A stretch of 64,000 nucleotides of DNA, from NCBI GenBank assembly GCA_948567375.1, contig OX419759.1, positions 287,303 through 351,302 of the forward strand, read 5' to 3'. Shown in pieces: positions 36,941-48,815 of this stretch. The DNA is from Lunularia cruciata. Taxonomy: Eukaryota; Streptophyta; Marchantiopsida; Lunulariales; Lunulariaceae. The position numbers and the translations under genes were made by a program. The notes beneath the pieces were generated by a model, which made no database searches, was not told the DNA's origin, and worked only from the letters and a program-made list of their open reading frames with translations. Each line of letters opens with the position of its first letter. Position 1 is the stretch's first letter.

Positions 36941-39038
36941 TAGTTGATATTGCATCCTTTCCTTACTATAAGAACCATCCAAACTGTATTATCCATCCAT
37001 GTTCATTTACTCCTTTCTTGATGAGCAAAAGAGATCACTCTACTTTAGTAGGAGATCCCTTGAGAGATCATTAGTTAGGTTTTGAATCGATACCCACTCA
37101 ATTATTGATTTCATGACTGAGGAGTGGATTTTAGGTAAACTTAGAGAGTAGAGCATAGATCCATATGATAGTCTTGTGGTGTCCTTTATGGATCTCCATA
37201 TGTGCCAACCTAAGGGAGGTTGGGATATGGACATATAGTCTGGTATTTTACCATGCATGCCTCTATAGGCGGCTCGAGGAAGCACTAGCACATAGTTGTT
37301 ACCAGCTGCATTAAGATACTTGATAGCTTAGGACTTTATCATATTCAGTGTTTGTGATCACTTGTACATATTTACATTCCTCTTGCATTTCTCATTATTT
37401 TTCATATTTTACATTTATATGCTATACATTGTATATAGAATTGAAATTTGGTATGGTATTAAGATGAATTATATATATATAAGATACACAATATTTTGAA
37501 TTTAAAAATTATACATTATATGGTGTATATATCATTGAGATATGGTATAATATTAAGATAAATTGTATATTATACATAAAAGTTAAGATGAATTGTATAT
37601 TATGTTTAAAACTTAAGATGAAATGTATTATACATGTGACCCAGACTCACATTTTTTAACACCTTAAAAGACCTCTTTGAAATTTTCTAATGTAGAAATA
37701 AAACACACTAAGGGATATATCCAATTGTGCTTCTTTTTAACTTACCTTTAACCACTCTATCTCTCTAATAAAGTTATCATTAAACCCCCTAAATATTACT
37801 ACCCAATAACTTCTGTGCACCTACCACCAGCCACGTCTAGCAGAGATCCGCTCAAATGATTTATAAGATACCCTAAACAACCATTCTTGACCTTTACTAC
37901 TATCCTAACCATTTAATCCATTCAAACTATTTATAACATTTCTCTTTTATTTTTATCATTTGACTCCCAAATTGCTAAAGTAATTCAATTACATATTATA
38001 TTCAACCTTACACATTGTTGCATAATCAGTCTTAAATTTATCACATATATTATATTCTACATGTGCACTTAAACAAAATAGATTGATATGTTGATTTGGC
38101 CTTTAATCTATCACCCCCAATATACCCCTATGGGAACACACTCCAACCCAAATGAACCCCTACTACACCGCACCTGGACCCAAAGAAACCCCAACTACAT
38201 TGCATCTTGACCACAACCCAAACAAATCCCACTAGAATGCATCCACATGCAAACAACCCTTGACCAAAATGCAGACCAACCTCCACTTAAAATAACCCAA
38301 ACTTGACTCATACCCCGGCCTAAGCAAACCCTTGGCCAAAACCCACCAACTCCCCTAGAAGTGCACGTAACCCTTCCAAGTCCAGATAAACCCCTATCTG
38401 ACACCCTACACTCTTTGAAGTCTAGGCAAACCCCTATCTGACACACTAAGCATGACTTTTTCCAAATCTTTTCATTGGACCTCAAAGTTTTGGCTAATGT
38501 TCCATAATCATAACCATACAATGGCCAAACCCAATAAAAAAATAGGACCAAAACCAAAACCACCAAGTGCTCCATTATCCAAGCACCCACTAGAGCAAAA
38601 AAACCTCCTAAAATTTGCAACAAATCCTAATTCAAACCTTCTCAATCCAACCACATAAACCCAACAAAGTCTATTTCTCAACCAATGTATCTGAAAGGAA
38701 CCCAACAAACTCAATTTCACAATCAATGCATCTCAAGAAGGTTTATTTGAAACCGTAAGTTTTTAAGTGGTGTGTTTTGTTCATTTTCCACATCTGGTAT
38801 AAACACCTAATAGACTTTAAAACATATCAATATAAACATATTTAAAACATATCACTAAGTTTAAACACCAAGATGAAAATAGTGGTGTAAACTAAGCATT
38901 CCTATTAAAGTAAAAAACATAAAATGTATAAGTGTCTAGATTGGGACAAAAAACCAAAAGGGTAATCAGTATCACTTGAATTTGACAAGGTAGAGTCATC
39001 TAACATTGGAGATTTGGGGTTTGATGGGGGTAATTAAT
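36941..39038. other. AT-rich spacer, no gene recognised
   Basis: Includes a run of short AT repeats near 37380-37630 and a Pro/Lys-rich low-complexity stretch near 38130-38690, open on both strands without a recognisable domain. Nothing else was identified. Confidence 0.45.
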
Positions 39039-39043
39039 CTAGC

Positions 39044-40878
39044 TGTGGTACCCACATTTTTCATTTTGGATGAGTTTAGAAGAAGAAATGCCTTGCTGAA
39101 ACCAAATTGAAACCAAATGGAAAAGAAGTGAGTGCAAACTTGTGTTTTGATTAGACCCGAGGAAGTCAACTTCATATAAGAGGAAGAAAGATTTGGACTA
39201 GATCAAACCAGAAGAAGCTTACTTTGTGTCAGAGGAGGGAAAAACTCGGATCAGATGTTGAAAGAGGGTAAATCCAAAAAAGAAATAGAAGTTGCAGGTC
39301 ATGATTCTTGTCAGGACCATATCTCAATGACCACAAGTCAAAATCAAGCGTGCTATATCTTGTTGGAAGCGTCTTGTTTAGGGCTTTCCATTGCTACCAA
39401 AATCGAAAAGTTTGGAGGTTTTTAAAAGAAATTACAAGCATTTGAAGTTTTGGAAGTAGATGTACTTCGAGTTGAGGTTCTTTGGGTCAATGTGACTTCG
39501 TACTTCGGACTTTGTATTTTGGGTTTACATGACTTCGGGTCTAAAGACTTCGCCTCAAGATGAAGATGACTAAATCCGAGGTAGTTGGACCTCAGAATGC
39601 AGTGAAAGTGACTTGGGGAATCTTGCGGGAAGGATCAAAGGAAGTTAGAGAAGGGAAAGAAGATAGTTAGAATACCCATGACTTCAATTTCAGTCTTGAT
39701 TAAAGATGGAATATGAATCGAAGGAGAAGTAGCAATAGTGAATAAACCCAAAGTGCAAGATCAGACAATATGTGTTTTTGGGTCAGTTACATGAGTGATT
39801 AGGGGAAAGTGGGTTACAAATTGAAGGTTTAGATAGTGTACCCATACTTTCAGTTACAATTCTTGATGATGACACAATAGAATTAGTAAAGGAATTGATA
39901 GTAGTTAAACCCAAAATAGAGAGATAGGAGTGCAGGTGTCTTCGGATTTGACATTTGACACTTTAGAGAAGAGTGGGTCGGGAGATAGAGATTTAGAAGG
40001 CTTAACTATGATAGAAATTTCATATCAGGAAGGAGAAATGTTAGAATTAGTGGAGGAAGTAGAAGATATGAAACCCCAAGGAAAGAATATTAGGAAGTAA
40101 AATTACTTCGGGTTCGGGTTTGAAAGCCGTAGATATCGGATCGGATTAGTAACAGATTTGAGATTTGAAGAGGCAGATATGAAGAGGTGCATTGTCATTT
40201 CAGATCTACGGGTTAGAAGGGTTGTTGTAGAATGGTATAGTTGTTGGAACTATCAATTGATTCACTACTTAAGAGTGACATTTGCAGTATTATGTTGTTT
40301 AGTGCTCATTATTTCTGAGAATAAATAAAGCGAAGTGCTGTGAAGCAGTGCTCGTCGCTTGAGCTTGATTCCAAGTATCAACTTTGCAATTGTGTTTGTG
40401 AGTGTTTGGAGAAATTTGAAGTGCAAGTCAGTGTGCTTGTTGGATGTTGGATTCCATAGCCTTGATCTTCATTCTGTGTGTTTGATCCTGAGTGAAGTGC
40501 AATTGAAGCAATGCCTTGACAGATTTGAGAGGAATTGTAGTGTTGGTAGTCTTCTACATTTGTGAGTGCAGTGCAATGATGATGTGAAGCAATTTTGATC
40601 AAGGAAGTTGTGCCTTCAGTGGAGGGGTAGAACGCAATTCTGAGGCAAAGTTGTTTTGCAATGAAGTGCTGTTTTTGGGAGAGCCTGAATCATCACAAAT
40701 CAAGATTATTTGGAAAGATTTGATGGAGTTGTGATTATGGAGTGTTAATTTGTGACAAGACTGCAAATCAATGCTTGTTACTTGGAGTGTTAATTTGTGA
40801 CAAGATTGCAAATCAGTGCTTGTTACTCTCTTCTACTTACCCAATTACCGCAAAAGTGATATTTGCCGGGTTGTCACA
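39044..40878 (+). mobile_element. E2: solo-LTR-like E-family insertion with perfect TSD
   Basis: 1835 bp from TGTGGTACCCACA to GGGTTGTCACA. CTAGC flanks both ends (39039-39043 and 40879-40883), a perfect 5-bp target duplication. A TATA-like box with AATAAA near 40320 indicates plus orientation. No gag-pol domains. It sits 43 bp upstream of element B. Several short reading-frame stretches match the coding tail of E4. Confidence 0.9.
40739..40828. repeat. 45-bp tandem duplication inside E2
   Basis: Two adjacent units (40739-40783 and 40784-40828), each starting GGAGTGTTAATTTGTGACAA, differ at two or three positions. E1 and E4 carry one unit, so the duplication arose in this copy. Confidence 0.85.
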
Positions 40879-40921
40879 CTAGCATTGGAAATTGTAGGTC
40901 AAGCATAGAGCTTCCATACAT

Positions 40922-42289
40922 TGTCACGCCATTGGTAGTTCCGCGCCTAGATGCTCGGACATTGGAGTTCCAGTGATGGTAGTTAGAGTTATTCTAGCAG
41001 TTTCTCAGGGACTACTTTCCGATGGTTAGATTTTGTGTTTGGGGTACTGACTTCACGGTGGGGCCCACCGTCACTTTGCACCGTTTGCACCGTCGAGTGT
41101 GCCGTCAGCGGGACCGTTAGGGTTTCAGGGCTAGCTCGAGTCCAGGTGGTATAGTTTCGAAGTGAGCTCTAGAGAGCTCACTTCTTTGATGTTGAGCTTT
41201 CGAGTTCCTGGCTATGGTGGACAGAGGCCGGCGAGCGTCACCTGGATTCTCTATGCTTGAGTGGGTGTGGCTTGACTGTAATCAGTGCCCAATTGTTGGC
41301 AGTTTATAGAGTGACAGATCAAGTACTGATCTGAGTTGAGTTGAGTTGAGAATGTTAAGCAATCTGATTACATCAAAGAAGTGAAGTCAGTTGGAAATCG
41401 GGTGCAGGAACGTTGAGTGTTGGTGGTATCTCCAAGCTCGGTGGATCGTGGTAGCTCGATTCAAGTTCTGTGTTTCCCTAGTGTGCAGAAGCTCGTTCAG
41501 TTGATGCAGATTTGGCAGTTATGCGGATGGTGTACGGAAGCACTGGCCAAATTTCAAGCAAAGAAGGAGCAATTTTTGAGCAATGTTGTGATTTTGAGCT
41601 CAGGAGGTGAAGGCAAGACCAATCTGCTACGAGTTGGGCTCAGAAAGTCAAATTGAAGGTGGAGTTGGGAAGCTCTTCTCATGAAATTGTGATTTGGAAA
41701 AACCTGTTTTGTCAATTTGGCTCGAGTGGAAAGTTAGCGGCGGATTTGGCGGACATCCATCTTTAGGGTTTATGTCAGATTTTACGTCATATTTTTGGGC
41801 CAGAATTGGAGGAGTTTCGCTGTTTGGCTAGATTTGGAGAAGTTTCGCTAGTTTGGAGGAGTTTCGCAGATTTGGAGAAGTTTCGCCAATTTTGGAGGAG
41901 GTTCGAAGTGGCAACAAGAAGGGCCTCATTTGGCTAAATTTTGGCGTTTCGAGGCTTTGAGGCATAGGGCTGTGGGCTATGAGAGGCTACGAAGGCCTAG
42001 AAGGGCCAGCATGCTGGCGTGAGGCTAGCTAGTTTAGTGTAGATCTTGGTCATTGGTTGGCAAAATCTGCCTTTCTTGCTAGATTGTGCGCAACAGGGTT
42101 TGACCCCTAGATCTCTTGTTCCTAGACTGGTGCCCTAGCCAACTGGTCCACCCTCACTTGTTATCATAGTGACTGTGCCACTCTTATCTATACACATGTA
42201 GCTTTGGCTAGGAGAGGCAATTTGATCCCATTCTTGGTGATCCTGATAGGCTAGGACTTAGATACGAACTACTCTTATGTCAAATGCCA
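40922..42289 (+). repeat. Element B 5' LTR
   Basis: 1368 bp from TGTCACGCC to TGCCA, ending 2 bases before the primer-binding site. The first ~450 bp match both LTRs of A, and the rest matches only the 5' LTR of A. The 3' boundary is inferred from the primer site because no second complete LTR exists in the window. Confidence 0.78.
42090..42155 (-). repeat. tRNA-like segment inside element B LTR (antisense)
   Basis: On the minus strand the A-box-like TGGACCAGTTGG (42150-42139) is followed by the B-box-like GGGTCAAACCC (42106-42096). It corresponds to 10025-10095 in A and has the same orientation relative to the element. Confidence 0.5.
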
Positions 42290-42291
42290 AA

Positions 42292-42306
42292 TGGTGGCAG
42301 AGTCAG
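42292..42306 (+). promoter_or_regulatory. Element B primer-binding site (tRNA-iMet)
   Basis: TGGTGGCAGAGTCAG, matching the plant initiator-Met complement TGGTATCAGAGCCAG at 12 of 15 positions. gag begins about 400 bp downstream. Confidence 0.75.
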
Positions 42307-42644
42307 TCTCGTGTTGTGTTATGAGATGGAGAGTTTTCGTTTAGATTTCTTGTGATTGGATCCCCTCCATTCTCTGCTTCCTGTTTGTGCACCATGTTTG
42401 TGTGAGGTGCCTTGAATTTTGAGCGTTGGTGCTTTGGTGTGCTCTCGGTGGTGAGGCTGGAGTGATGACCAGTCAGACTACCTTTGTTTCTCTCCGGTGA
42501 GGTAAGAAGTGATGACTTGCAGACCGTGAGAGTGCGTGTTATGATGGCAGGTTATAGGTTGCCCTTCCCCTAGTGTAGTTATCTTGGTAGAGTTACATTA
42601 GTGGGTGGTGTTTAGTTGGTGTTGGCACGTGGTGGTGTTGGCAC

Positions 42645-44168
42645 TTGGTGGGGTACTTGCGGTTGCAGTTGGTGGTTCGGGTTTGTTGTTGCAGTTACGT
42701 GGTCACGATGGAGTTCTTTGGAGATTCCAGAGGAGTTAGCCCTGTAGTACGCAGTGGGTTTACTCGGAGTGGTGCTTGGTATCAACCGGTATCTCAGGTC
42801 CCAATGAGGGAGGAGATTGACTCTGAGCTGGAGTTTGACACAAGAGCTGATTCAGTTGAGAGTGTACTTGGTGTGTCCGCACCATTGTTGTGGGACATGG
42901 ACAAGATTTATGGGGCCTCCAAAGGCCCTAGGCGTTACTCTGGTACAATGGGTACCATTGAGTTGGATGACTTCATCCAGGAGTTTGATAGTTGGTGTGA
43001 TCTGCAGCAGATGCGGAACCCGACTTTGTTCACACCCTTCATGGCATGGAAGGGGTTGTTTCAGCACTTGGAGGGTCCGCCGATGGACAACTACCATGAG
43101 TTCAAGAGAGCTCATTTGGAGGAGATTGAGTTATGGAGACAATATTGGTCTCCACACTATGTCTCCATCACTTCAGGCTCGGTGGCCAGGAGTAGATCGG
43201 TTGTACCCACGAGTTCTAGCTCAAGTAGTGTTGGTGGAGCTAGTGGAGGTGCACTAGCTGGAGATAGTGCTACTACGAGTGGAGGTACCACTGCAGGAGG
43301 TGGTGTGGTACCGGGGTTTAACCCCATGGTGGAGTTCTTCCTATGTTTGAGGCAGAACTACCAAGGAGTGCGGACTGACAAGCTAAGGAGCTTGCAGGAG
43401 TTCCAGGGGAAGGCTAGAGAGAGCCTACGCGAGGCATATACTTGCATGAGGCGGCTGATCAGTTTCACTTAGGGAGTTACTAAGGCCCAGGCAGTCTAGT
43501 TTTGGTATGGGATACTGGACAAGGAGTTGCGACGTAGAGTTTGTGATGCTACATTGTTGCAGGCTACTTCGCCCACTTTGGCAGTAGTCTTTGGTTTGGC
43601 TGAGCGTATTGAGCTCAACATGGTGGAGGAGAGAGTGGTGACAGCTGGATTTGGTAGAGAGACCTCATCCACAGTTGTGACTTCTTCTAGAGTGCAGTAG
43701 AGTGCACCATGCCCAGTTGGTTTTCGAGGACAGGGTGGACAGCCCAGATCCTATGGAGCGAGTGGAGGGCCTAGTGGAGTTAGACACTTACCCTCATTTT
43801 CGGGTCAGCAGCAGCCAGTGAGTGGTGGTGTTGCTTGTTGGACTTGTGGTGGACCTCACCATAGGAGAGAGTGTACTCAAGGCAGCGGACCTGATACCTC
43901 TGGTGCATCACAGCCAGCACAGAGGCAATGTGAGCACTGCCACAGATTTGGTCACACTAGTGACCGGTGTTTTGACCTACACCCGGAGTTACGGAGTGGT
44001 AGGGCTGCTATGGCAGGTAGTAGAGGAGCTCCAGTTCATGGAGGACGAGGTGGTGGTAGAGGATCTACACCTAGTAGGGGTGCAGTACCTGCCCTTACTT
44101 CTGACACAGCTATGGCTACTCGGATTGAGGAGTTGGAGCAGAGATTGGCTAGTATGGCTATTGCTTAG
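42645..44168 (+). pseudogene. Element B gag
   Basis: Starts at 42645 or more likely at 42708 (MEFFGDSRG), which is shared with A. A capsid-like domain at about 42940-43470 includes LDDFIQEFDSWCD and WKGLFQHLEG. Two zinc knuckles follow near 43835-43965: CWTCGGPHHRREC and a canonical CEHCHRFGHTSDRC. A Gly/Arg-rich linker and a short coiled coil (RIEELEQRLASM) end the region. Expected to form particles and bind element RNA. Broken in a few places. Confidence 0.88.
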
Positions 44169-44507
44169 AGGAGATCAGATTCGGGTGCTGAGGCTTCCAC
44201 CTCATATGCTGGTGATAGAGATGCTTTGGACTTCATGTGCGGAGCAGCACAGGTGGATGCATCTGCAGCAGTGACTAGGAGTGCAGTAAGTGCTCCAGAG
44301 CCTAGAGGAGCATCAGTGGAGTTGGACCCATAGAGAGGAGAGGTTGGGAGACAGGTCAAACTTCCCCAATCTTTCACGCTATCTGAGGCATTACAGACAA
44401 CATCCATGGTTCCTAGACGTCCTAGTGCAGGTATGGTAGGTGGTGATGGAGTACCTGATGGAGTACCTGCTAGTCAGCCACATGCGACTACATAGACTAA
44501 GTATAGC

Positions 44508-45190
44508 ATGATGTTGGGGGCGGCTCAGCTGATTATGCGGCATCCTTTATTTTCAGCCAGTGACATGTTTACATTGGGAATTGACCCAGCCCCAGTGTTC
44601 CGGTTGGCTGCCACGTTGTGTGAGAGTAGGGATGGTGCAGTTCCTACTACTAGAGAAGAGGTGGTTGGTAGTGGAGCTGACTTGGTTGAGGAGCATGGGA
44701 TCCATTCAGCGACCAGTGGTTTATGGCAGGCAGCAGCGGCTAGACTGGAGGAGTTGCCAGCTAGACCGGCCTTTGAGAGAGCACGGTTTACACCTGGTGT
44801 TGTCCTATTGGATAACCAGAGGGGGATCTTTCGTTTAGTGGGACCTTCAGGGAAGGTCTATACACCACAGAGAGTCTTGTTAGACTCTGGTGCACAGCCC
44901 CTTATGTTGGGGAAGGCTGCAGTTGTTGGTCTAGAGTTACGGAAGACCGATGTGGAGAGGTGTCCATTTCAGATCCAGACATCTCTAGGTGGTGGTTTGA
45001 CACAGTACATCACACGTGGGGAGCTTGTTGTCTAGGTTCAGCCTGGTCATCCGATTGATAGCTCGGTGGTGAGAGCTCAGGCTATTGCGACGATAGCTGA
45101 GTCATATGATGTGCTAGTTGGGGGAGCAGTGTTATACCCTATGGGTTTCAACATTGACTATTGGGAGGAGACAACCTCTTATAGACCTGG
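44508..45190 (+). pseudogene. Element B aspartic protease
   Basis: Retropepsin active site LLDSGAQP near 44878, followed by a hydrophobic beta-rich domain and YDVLVGGAVLYPMGF near 45107. The intact DSGA triad region contrasts with the more decayed version in A. It would cleave the gag-pol polyprotein. The methyltransferase begins about 130 codons further on in the same frame. Confidence 0.88.
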
Positions 45191-45559
45191 TTGGCAGCCT
45201 GGTGAGGGACGGGTATGTTGCCTACCAGTATGCTTCAGTAGTGGCAGTCTTGGCTCACTACAGTCCGGGACCATGGCAGCATCAGTTTTAGCTTTCAGCG
45301 GTGCAGTTACTTGGCCTAGTGACTTGTTGGAGGGGAACGCCCATGCAAAGGATACTCCAGTACCAAAGGAGATCACTCGGCTATGGAGTACGAGTGGGAT
45401 TGTTCCATCCACCTTGGATGTTCCATTGTGGAGTTCAGAGGAGGCATTGCAGCAACATGCAGATCAGGACGTGCAGCAGGCTTGGAGTGGAGCCTTCGTA
45501 CCATTAGGGGATGAGTGTGAGGATGAGCCTCCAGAGGCGATTGCTTTGACACCTCTGGA

Positions 45560-46580
45560 TACCACACTCATTGCTTGGCAGTATCCAATAGAGGGGATAT
45601 GTCTATTGGAGTTGTTTGGTGGGATCAGCACCGAACTAGCTGCGGTGTTACAGGCGGGTATCCGAGTACAGAGGTACTTGTATGTAGAGAGAGATGAGAC
45701 TGCTAGGCGAGTCTCTCTACATCATGTGGCACACTTGGCCTATCGGTATCCGGAGTTATTACCGATGTCAACAGTCAGAGGTTACCAGAAGGCCTTACCA
45801 GGAGACATTTCCTTACTGGGGGCGCATGACCTAGAGAGACATGGGCCTATTCACTTGGTGATTTCTGGATGGCCATGTCAGGGACATACACGTGCGGGCC
45901 GTGGTTTGGGTCTTCAGGATCCTCGTTCTGGTGTGTTTTGGGAGATGTTACGGATACTACAACATCTCCAGGTTCATCAGTCTGTTTCTCCATCTTACCT
46001 TTTGGAGAACGTTCCATTGATGGGTGATTCTCGCACTAGAGTGGTGGCAAGTACACATCAAGTCCATTCATGGATGGGACCTGCTGTATTGTTAGATGCA
46101 GCCAGAGTGGGATCACGGGCTCATCATCTTCGTCTTTGGTGGACGAACCTCTTACCCAGAGAGGTTCTACAACGTAGTTATGATGGGATTCAGCGACTAG
46201 ACCACATTCTTGTTGATGATATCTTGGATGCTGGACGTCAGTCTCAGACAGTGGTAGTGGCTGATAGGTCACCTATGGCAGTGGTGAACCTAGTTGGACA
46301 GCCTAGAGCTGCATTTCCCACACTCATGAGTTTCCCAGGCTCTCATGCTTTTTGAGAGGGAGGACTTGGACTTGTTTGGGACTCACAGTTACAGCAGTTG
46401 GTGGAGCCCAATGCTGATGAGAGAGAGCACGCGATGGGTTTTCGCACCGATATTACCGCTGTTCCAGCAGTGTCAAAGGCATCCAGGCATCAGGTGTTAG
46501 GTCAGGCTATGGACATGAACTGTTTGACCTGGATTGTGAGCCTTGGTTTGGCAGAGCAGCGTAGGATGCGCTTGATAGGC
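45560..46580 (+). pseudogene. Element B cytosine-5 DNA methyltransferase domain (DNMT3-like)
   Basis: Motif I LELFGGISTEL near 45603 is the S-adenosylmethionine loop. Motif IV WPCQGH near 45870 holds the catalytic Cys and is followed by RAGRGLGLQDPRS. Motif VI is LENVP near 46005. A motif VIII-like block, DAARVGSRAHHLRLWWTNL, lies near 46095. The IX/X region, DEREHAMGF and then RHQVLGQAMDMN, lies near 46413-46535. The order is canonical, unlike plant DRM enzymes, and the style is nearest DNMT3. The family transfers methyl groups to C5 of cytosine in nuclear DNA. It lies between protease and reverse transcriptase, an unusual place for an extra domain. The key motifs survive although the domain is interrupted. 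Its role may be to methylate element copies or target DNA, which is inference. Confidence 0.92.
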
Positions 46581-46599
46581 ATCACCACTCGAACACTTG

Positions 46600-46950
46600 T
46601 GAGCCCTGTGCCTATCGAGACGATTCAGGCACATGTTGGGGGCAATGGACCGAGTGGACATGGTATTCTTGGGACACATCCAGTAGCTACTAGGGAGAGT
46701 GGTCTACTTGGAGTCCATCCAGGTGAGCGTGGGCTACTTGGATTACACCCTTGGTCCACATGGGATGCAGCCAGAGGACGTATGGAGCTTGCAACCAGAG
46801 TGGAGGGAGTTTTTCACACAGAGGTTGGGGCCTCTAGTGGTCGGGAGCATGACACCATTGCTCCCAAGGGCCTAGTGTAGCAGCCAGTCAATACGTCTTC
46901 CACTCCTACTACAGTTACAAAGGATACTTGGGAGCCAGATCTTGGACCCA
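46600..46950 (+). other. Element B linker between DNMT and reverse transcriptase
   Basis: Short open sequence rich in Gly/Ser/Thr with repeated GVHPGERGLLG- and GLHP-like phrases, matching A near 5620-5760. No domain recognised. Probably a flexible connector in the polyprotein. Confidence 0.5.
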
Positions 46951-48360
46951 AGCTTACTGGAGAGGAAAGACGGAGGGTTTGGAGGTTCTTGAGGAGTCAC
47001 ACGAGTTGTTTTGCCTTCAATATGAAGGATTTGGGTGCTCTGAAGGGACCTGGTATACGGATTGAGCTGACTAGCGACACACCTATTTTCCGACGTCCTT
47101 ATCGATATAGTGAGATGGAGAGGACATTGATTCAGAGCTGGAGTATTGACCTTTTTGAGGCTGGTTTGGAGGAGATTTCACATGGAGAGTATGCATCAGC
47201 GACAGTGATGCCCGCCAAGAAGGATATGCATGGCAACTATACAGATAGGCGGATGTGTGGAGATTACCGTCCTATCAACCAACAGACCAGGCCTGATCGG
47301 TATGCCATGCCTACACCGGAGGAGATTTTTGATGCAATTGGGCATGCAAAGGTCTTCAGTACTTTGGATCTTTGAGCGGGATATCATCAATTGCCAATCA
47401 GGGAGGAGGATAAGTCCAAGACAGCATTTTGGGCTATTGATCCTCACGGCAAGGATGTGTTATATCAGTGGAGGTTCTTACCATTTGGGTTGAAGAACGC
47501 TCCTGCTGAGTTCCAGAGGGTCATGGATAGGATCCTAGCTGGATTGGATTTTGCTCGGTGTTATATTGATGACATTTTGGTCTATAGCACTATTGTGGAG
47601 GAGCATGAGAGACAGTTGTTGGAGGTGTTTGAGAGGTTGAGATCTCATGGACTCAAATTACATCCTGGGAAGTGTAGGGTCTTCCACGAGCAGGTTGAGT
47701 ATTTGGGTCACACTATCTACCCCGGAGGACTTGGTGTCCAACAGACCAAGGTGGAGGCTATTGCACGTATTCCTTGGCCTACGGATGTGAGCAGAGTGCG
47801 AGCATTCCTTGGGTTGGCAAACTTTTATCACCGCTATGTTAGAGGATTTAGTGCCATTGCCAAGGCCTTGACGAAGCTGACCAAGCTTACACAAGAGTGG
47901 TGTTGGGGAGATGAGCAGGAGAGAGCTTTTGTAGAGCTCAAGGAGAGGTTGACATTTGCTCCTATTTTGAGGAGACCGATCAAGGGACGACCATTTCAGG
48001 TTCACACTGATTGGAGTATGTTGGGGCTTGGAGCAGTGCTCACCCAGCATGATGATGAGGAGAAGGAGTTTGTGGTGGCCTATGCTAGTCGCTCCAACAA
48101 TTCAGCGGAGGCGAAGTATAGTTCATATGAGGGAGAGTGCTTGGCAGCAGTTTGGGCAATAGCACATTTCTGATGTTACCTATTTGGTAACCCCTTCACT
48201 CTCATCACTGATCATCAGCCGCTGAAGTGGTTGATGGAGTCTGACAAGCTTTCAAGGAAGCTTGCATGATGGGCTCTGATTTTACAAGAGTATGATTTCA
48301 CGGTTGTTCACAGACTTGGAGTGGTGAACCGTGATGCAGATGGGTTGAGTAGAAACCCAT
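46950..48360 (+). pseudogene. Element B reverse transcriptase and RNase H
   Basis: Reverse transcriptase carries MPAKKDMHGNY, RRMCGDYRPINQ, FLPFGLKNAPAEF and the catalytic YIDDILVYS near 47560. The connection domain (FLGLANFYHRYVRGFS) and RNase H (HTDWSMLGLGAVLTQ, YEGECLAAVWA, ITDHQPLKWLM) follow. These are clear Ty3/gypsy signatures, different in detail from the chromoviruses F, G and J. Broken in a few places. Confidence 0.92.
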
Positions 48361-48539
48361 GTCCCAACCAGCAGGATCAGACCGGAGCACGTTGGCATGG
48401 TGAGACAGATGAGGAGATGGTGCCAGGTTGGCATGCATCGGCCTTTCTGTGTATATTTGCAGAGACTTTGGTGGTATCTCTCTCAACGCATACATGAGGA
48501 GTTATTGAGGTCACAGATCCAGAGAGTGAAGATATTGGT

Positions 48540-48815
48540 ACAGTTCAGCGAGACATTCATGATGATGTCTTAGTGATGGACTATCTTTGCACTGGTGTTG
48601 TGGGTGGCACAGTTGGGGCCAAGGAGAGAGACCGTGTTCTTCAGCGAGCCAAACGGTTCAGATTGGAGGGTAGACACCTTTTGCGTGTATGGGAGGATGG
48701 TAGAGTGCGAGTAGTACCACTTCCATCACAAAGACCACAGTTGGTCCGTCATGCTCATGAGGAGCTAGGACATTTTGGAGTAACATGTACTCGTGTCATT
48801 GTTAGCCGTAACTAT
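48540..48815 (+). pseudogene. Element B integrase N-terminal fragment
   Basis: Linker and zinc-binding start of integrase (VVPLPS, then HAHEELGHFGV), matching A 3850-3630. Homology ends near 48815 and AT-rich unrelated sequence follows. Confidence 0.8.

Larger units (their letters stand above)
40922..48815 (+). mobile_element. Element B: gypsy retrotransposon with DNA methyltransferase, 3'-truncated
   Basis: Plus strand: LTR 40922-42289, primer site, gag, protease, DNMT, reverse transcriptase, RNase H and the start of integrase. Similarity to element A stops near 48815, so the integrase core, PHD finger and 3' LTR are lost. All coding blocks share one reading frame, so the ancestor probably made a single gag-pol polyprotein. 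About ten breaks. It is GC-richer and much better preserved than A or C. Confidence 0.93.

Noticed and set aside
37040-37291. 83-codon minus-strand open frame as a host gene fragment
   Set aside because: No recognisable motif, no splice context and no supporting neighbours.
38195-38726. Open frames of 142 and 72 codons on the minus strand and a Pro/Lys-rich frame on the plus strand
   Set aside because: Low-complexity, repetitive composition; no domain, and no support for either strand.
42817-43257. Plus-strand open frame of 146 codons overlapping gag of B
   Set aside because: It is a shadow in another frame; the gag frame has the family signature and zinc knuckles.
45560-46580. Origin of the methyltransferase from a plant DRM enzyme
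   Set aside because: DRM proteins have rearranged motif order (VI-X before I-V). Here motif I comes first and IX/X last.
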